This document shows, piece after piece, positions 18,205 through 20,458 of a DNA stretch of 20,458 bases. The stretch lies in IMG/VR virus record IMGVR_UViG_3300021963_000810, positions 1-20,458 of that record; one strand, 5' to 3'. How positions within the stretch are numbered: the stretch's first letter is position 1; every line of letters begins with the position of its first letter. Position numbers and translations under genes: made by a program. This DNA comes from a virus. The notes beneath the pieces were generated by a model. The model searched no databases and was not told the origin of the DNA. It worked only from the letters and a program-made list of their open reading frames with translations.

Positions 18205-18499
18205 CACCAAACTCCTTTTTCAGTTTCTCATACTCTTTGCGTCGTCGTTCTTTTGCTTTGAGTTCTGCTGCTTTTTTCTTTTCCCGTTCTTTCATTCGTT
18301 TCGCATACTCTTTGTCGGTTTCGGGACGATGCTTGTAGAAATAATACTCTTGATAACCATCATATTGTTCGTATTCCATATCAATACCTTCCCAACCTTC
18401 ATCTAATGCAGATTGAAGTTTAGAAATAATATCTGCAAGAGAACCTTCAAATTCCCAATAAAATTGTTTAGTTTCTTTTACTTGAATACGGGCAGTCAT
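18197..18499 (-). CDS. Hypothetical protein with charged coiled-coil C-terminus (100 aa)
   Basis: The N-terminal part looks beta-rich and folded (QFYWEFEGSLADIISKLQSA, then LDEGWEGIDMEYEQYDG). Residues 60-97 are an almost continuous Lys/Glu/Arg helix (KRMKEREKKKAAELKAKERR). ATGA overlap with the gene above. Function unknown. Confidence 0.75.
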   Translation of the reverse strand: MTARIQVKETKQFYWEFEGSLADIISKLQSALDEGWEGIDMEYEQYDGYQEYYFYKHRPETDKEYAKRMKEREKKKAAELKAKERRRKEYEKLKKEFGDD

Positions 18500-18669
18500 A
18501 ATCTTACTTCTTGAAGTTTGGTAATCAATTCAGGCAACCAAAATTTATCAATAGTGAGGATGTACTCACTTTCAGCATCATTAGGTTCTCCTAACCACAC
18601 TTCAACCAAATTCTCTTTACTAACAATATGAAATGGATTTTCTTTGAATTTAGATTTGGTTTTAGTCAT
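18496..18669 (-). CDS. Small hypothetical protein (57 aa)
   Basis: MTKTKSKFKENPFHIVSKEN, then LVEVWLGEPNDAESEYILTI and a helical end (DKFWLPELITKLQEVRL). It lies 10 nt below the next gene upstream. Function unknown. Confidence 0.68.
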   Translation of the reverse strand: MTKTKSKFKENPFHIVSKENLVEVWLGEPNDAESEYILTIDKFWLPELITKLQEVRL

Positions 18670-18679
18670 TTTCAATACC

Positions 18680-18856
18680 TCAAAAACTAATAATAGGTTG
18701 GTCTAAACCAAAATTCACACTATCATAAGGAGCATACCAAAACTCTATATTACTTAGATAATACTCTTCATTCTCATAGTCGCAGATACAAACATCCATA
18801 TTCAGTTGGTCTTCGTTGAGTTGTTGAAGATGCTGTAGGAGTTCTTTGTAAGTCAT
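18680..18856 (-). CDS. Small hypothetical protein (58 aa)
   Basis: MTYKELLQHLQQLNEDQLNM, then DVCICDYENEEYYLSNIEFW and YAPYDSVNFG. I recall the pattern of a helix followed by a short beta unit (QLNMDVxI) from several phage proteins, unassigned. ATGA overlap with gene 18853-19062. Confidence 0.7.
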   Translation of the reverse strand: MTYKELLQHLQQLNEDQLNMDVCICDYENEEYYLSNIEFWYAPYDSVNFGLDQPIISF

Positions 18857-19062
18857 CGGTGTGAATTGATGTAATTAGGAATTTCAAGAATGCTGTATTC
18901 TCTTGCTAATCTATCATTCTCATAATCATAATAAGAAGGAAAGACAATACTGGGAACACAACCATCAATAATATCAGAAACTTGAAAGATTGCGTCATAC
19001 TTCTCCAGAAGTTCTTTGAAATCTTTTAGGAAATTTTGATGTAGTTGTTCCTTGTTATTCAT
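18853..19062 (-). CDS. Small hypothetical protein (69 aa)
   Basis: ATG 19062 (MNNKEQLHQNFLKDFKELLE) is chosen because the longer frame to 19110 would start inside the promoter/stem-loop at 19084-19123. First gene of the long run that reaches 13.5 kb or beyond. Contains SIVFPSYYDYENDRLAREYS. Function unknown. Confidence 0.72.
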   Translation of the reverse strand: MNNKEQLHQNFLKDFKELLEKYDAIFQVSDIIDGCVPSIVFPSYYDYENDRLAREYSILEIPNYINSHR

Positions 19063-19083
19063 CGGTTGGTTGCTTATGAGGAT

Positions 19084-19112
19084 ATTATACGACCAAACAC
19101 ACCCCACCACAA
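19084..19112 (-). promoter_or_regulatory. Sigma70-type promoter overlapping a stem-loop
   Basis: Minus strand: -35 TTGTGG (19107-19112, TTG conserved), 17-bp spacer, -10 TATAAT (19084-19089, perfect). Expected start near 19077, 15 nt before ATG 19062. The -35 covers the loop and first stem bases of the hairpin 19098-19123. Confidence 0.6.
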
Positions 19113-19123
19113 GGAGGAGTGTG
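19098..19123 (-). terminator. Stem-loop at end of gene 19132, fused to a promoter
   Basis: CACACTCCTCC pairs with GGTGGGGTGTG around a TTGT loop on the minus strand: nine standard pairs, one G-U and one U-U mismatch, then TTTGG. It starts 8 nt after the stop at 19132. With the -10 nine bases later it has the same design as the element at 7235-7270. Confidence 0.55.
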
Positions 19124-19131
19124 CCAGTTCT

Positions 19132-19692
19132 TCAAGTGTCCTTCTCATCAACCCAATAAAAACCAAGACAAGTTTTCATAAAGAAACGAACAATCATATT
19201 CGGTTTATCAGGCATATAATACTTGAAATATCTACGATTTCCATTCGTATAATAACCTTCGTGTTTGTTTCCCTGCTTGATTACAAAAGAGGGTTCCAAA
19301 GAACTACCAATCGCAACAAACTTGGAGGAATCAAGAGTAAGTGTTTGAATTTGAGGGAAAAATCCATTCTTCTTCGCATACTCAAAGTCCTGAATAATCC
19401 TATCAAACTTGTAGTCGTATGCGTTTTCAGTATATATTTTAGAATACTCAAATTGTCCCTTTGTTATTTTAATCAGTTTATCAATCTTCTCATCAAACTC
19501 TTGTTGAATTTCATCCAGAGTTTTTGGTTCTTCTTTACTCTCTTCTTCTTTTACCTGTTCAGCAGTAATCCATTCACTCCATTCTTTCCAAAATTGGTCG
19601 GCAATACATCCAGGAGGAAGTTGATTTTTATACCGATACTGAAAATCTGGACGGCACATCGGTCCATTATCAACAACTCTCATTTCAATCAT
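19132..19692 (-). CDS. Hypothetical protein (186 aa)
   Basis: ATG 19692 is chosen (MIEMRVVDNGPMCRPDFQYR) because it overlaps the stop of the small gene above in ATGA; the longer frame to 19707 is less likely. The N-terminus contains CRPDFQYRYK and PPGCIADQFWKEWSEW. A Glu/Lys-rich segment (VKEEESKEEPKTLDEIQQEF) links to a beta-rich C-terminus. No family recognised. Confidence 0.75.
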   Translation of the reverse strand: MIEMRVVDNGPMCRPDFQYRYKNQLPPGCIADQFWKEWSEWITAEQVKEEESKEEPKTLDEIQQEFDEKIDKLIKITKGQFEYSKIYTENAYDYKFDRIIQDFEYAKKNGFFPQIQTLTLDSSKFVAIGSSLEPSFVIKQGNKHEGYYTNGNRRYFKYYMPDKPNMIVRFFMKTCLGFYWVDEKDT

Positions 19693-19790
19693 TGTGATAC
19701 TCTCCAAAGAAAAATAGAGACAGGAACCATAAAAACTGCTAATTGAGCCACATCAATCCAAGTTGTAGGGTCAGACACACATTCACTCAT
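19689..19790 (-). CDS. Very small membrane protein (33 aa)
   Basis: MSECVSDPTTWIDVAQLAVF then MVPVSIFLWRVSQ: one membrane helix after a polar N-terminus. Start overlaps the upstream stop by one base (TGATG) and its stop overlaps the next ATG (ATGA); this perfect fit between two genes is the main evidence. Function unknown. Confidence 0.62.
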   Translation of the reverse strand: MSECVSDPTTWIDVAQLAVFMVPVSIFLWRVSQ

Positions 19791-20011
19791 CAGTTTTCTC
19801 CACAATCACAATCAAAGTCAAGATACTCAATCACAGGTTTTCTCAAATAGTTACAAAGGTGCCACTGTGCTTCTTCAAATGTAGGATAATCACCATCCCT
19901 ATATTCATCTACAAATAGATTATACCAAAACAATCCAAATCTTTTGTGCTGTGGGTAGTATCTGGTTGAGTGTCCGTCTGTTACTTTTTTGATGCGGTAG
20001 TTTTTAGTCAT
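19790..20011 (-). CDS. Hypothetical protein (73 aa)
   Basis: MTKNYRIKKVTDGHSTRYYP, then QHKRFGLFWYNLFVDEYRDG and DYPTFEEAQWHLCNYLRKPV. The C-terminus DFDCDCGEN has two close cysteines. I recall similar proteins with FGLFWYN-like text in phages, unassigned. Overlaps upstream by 8 nt. Confidence 0.74.
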   Translation of the reverse strand: MTKNYRIKKVTDGHSTRYYPQHKRFGLFWYNLFVDEYRDGDYPTFEEAQWHLCNYLRKPVIEYLDFDCDCGEN

Positions 20012-20186
20012 AAGGAACCTGTGCGTCTTTGTGCCATACTCGGGTGAAAACTAACCAAGGTTCTTGTTGATGTGACATTTCTGCCATCCAGTGTTGTCCA
20101 TCCTCATCAATCGCATCCAGATAATGAATATGGGTCTTTGGGTCAATGGTTCTTGTGACCTGTGTGAATTTTATTTTTTCAACCAT
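20004..20186 (-). CDS. Hypothetical protein (60 aa)
   Basis: MVEKIKFTQVTRTIDPKTHI, then HYLDAIDEDGQHWMAEMSHQ: beta-rich, with four histidines. Start shares one base with the upstream stop (TAATG). Function unknown. Confidence 0.72.
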   Translation of the reverse strand: MVEKIKFTQVTRTIDPKTHIHYLDAIDEDGQHWMAEMSHQQEPWLVFTRVWHKDAQVPYD

Positions 20187-20431
20187 TAGAGTTCATCATC
20201 CTCCAATTCATTAGCAAGACGCAGTATAGCATCCTTCACCCAGTTTTGTCCTTTGATGAAATAATGTTTTTCCATACTCAACTCTTGGTCAGGGTCTGGT
20301 TCAATATTGAGACCTTCCACTGCTTCACGGAGAGCAGCAGCAACGGCAGAATTATCATAATAATATGGTCCTGGACCCAACTTACTATAATACTCATTCA
20401 TTACTTGTTGTGCTCTGTTTTTTGTACTCAT
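20186..20431 (-). CDS. Hypothetical protein (81 aa)
   Basis: ATG 20431 is preceded by GGGAGG four bases away and overlaps the upstream stop in ATGA, so it is preferred to ATG 20455. Contains MSTKNRAQQVMNEYYSKLGP, then SAVAAALREAVEGLNIEPDP and an acidic end (LANELEDDEL). Helical, unassigned. Confidence 0.75.
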   Translation of the reverse strand: MSTKNRAQQVMNEYYSKLGPGPYYYDNSAVAAALREAVEGLNIEPDPDQELSMEKHYFIKGQNWVKDAILRLANELEDDEL

Positions 20432-20458
20432 AGTGCCTCCCAGAAATCCTTCCATTCT
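20428..20458 (-). CDS. C-terminal end of an upstream gene (partial)
   Basis: The last nine codons of a gene entering from the right edge read EWKDFWEAL followed by TGA at 20430-20428. The ATGA overlap with the next start supports a real gene end. The product cannot be named. Confidence 0.55.
   Translation of the reverse strand, partial: EWKDFWEAL

Noticed and set aside
1-20458. tRNA genes, CRISPR arrays, insertion sequences
   Set aside because: No cloverleaf-like segment with CCA end, no regularly spaced repeats with spacers and no transposase-like frame were seen.

Overview
The window reads as an early/accessory region of a T4-like cyanophage (a myovirus of marine Synechococcus or Prochlorococcus). 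This comes from gene style and remembered resemblance of many small proteins, not from a database search. Every gene I can support lies on the minus strand, so transcription runs from high to low coordinates. There are about 55 genes in 20.4 kb, most under 100 codons, chained by ATGA, GTGA, TAATG or 8-20 nt overlaps. No tRNA, CRISPR array, transposase or plus-strand gene was found.

Region 11.3-20.4 kb: long runs of overlapping, mostly unrecognised small genes. Exceptions are a 515-codon glycosyltransferase-sulfotransferase fusion (13969-15516), a protein with an AbrB-like C-terminus (11817-12497), a four-cysteine zinc-ribbon protein (12490-12696) and a possible ArdA-like antirestriction protein (17218-17484). 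A combined stem-loop and sigma70-type promoter lies at 19084-19123.

Region 7.2-11.3 kb: more small genes, several with membrane segments, behind a near-consensus promoter at 10260-10288. Two proteins (7491-8192, lysine/alanine-rich and histone-like; 8673-9029, coiled coil) have N-termini like the capsid-targeting peptide of T4 internal head proteins. Each has a T4-late-promoter-like octamer just upstream, so they are candidate virion-packaged proteins in an otherwise early-looking region.

Region 0-7.2 kb: an SF2 helicase; a cassette resembling a restriction-modification system (ParB-like protein, small protein, PD-(D/E)XK-type nuclease, D12-class DNA adenine methyltransferase with its own promoter); a KxDG ligase-like nucleotidyltransferase; and small hypotheticals.

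The most striking signal is a nearly invariant 33-34 bp element found eight times between 324 and 11333. It always has the same orientation and lies between the stop of one minus-strand gene and the start of the next. In the mRNA sense it carries an anti-Shine-Dalgarno-like CACCTCC and ends in TATAGT. In three copies the ATG follows with no spacing, which is hard to reconcile with an ordinary -10 box. Sigma70-type promoters, two of them fused to stem-loops, lie at other junctions, which suggests at least two layers of regulation.
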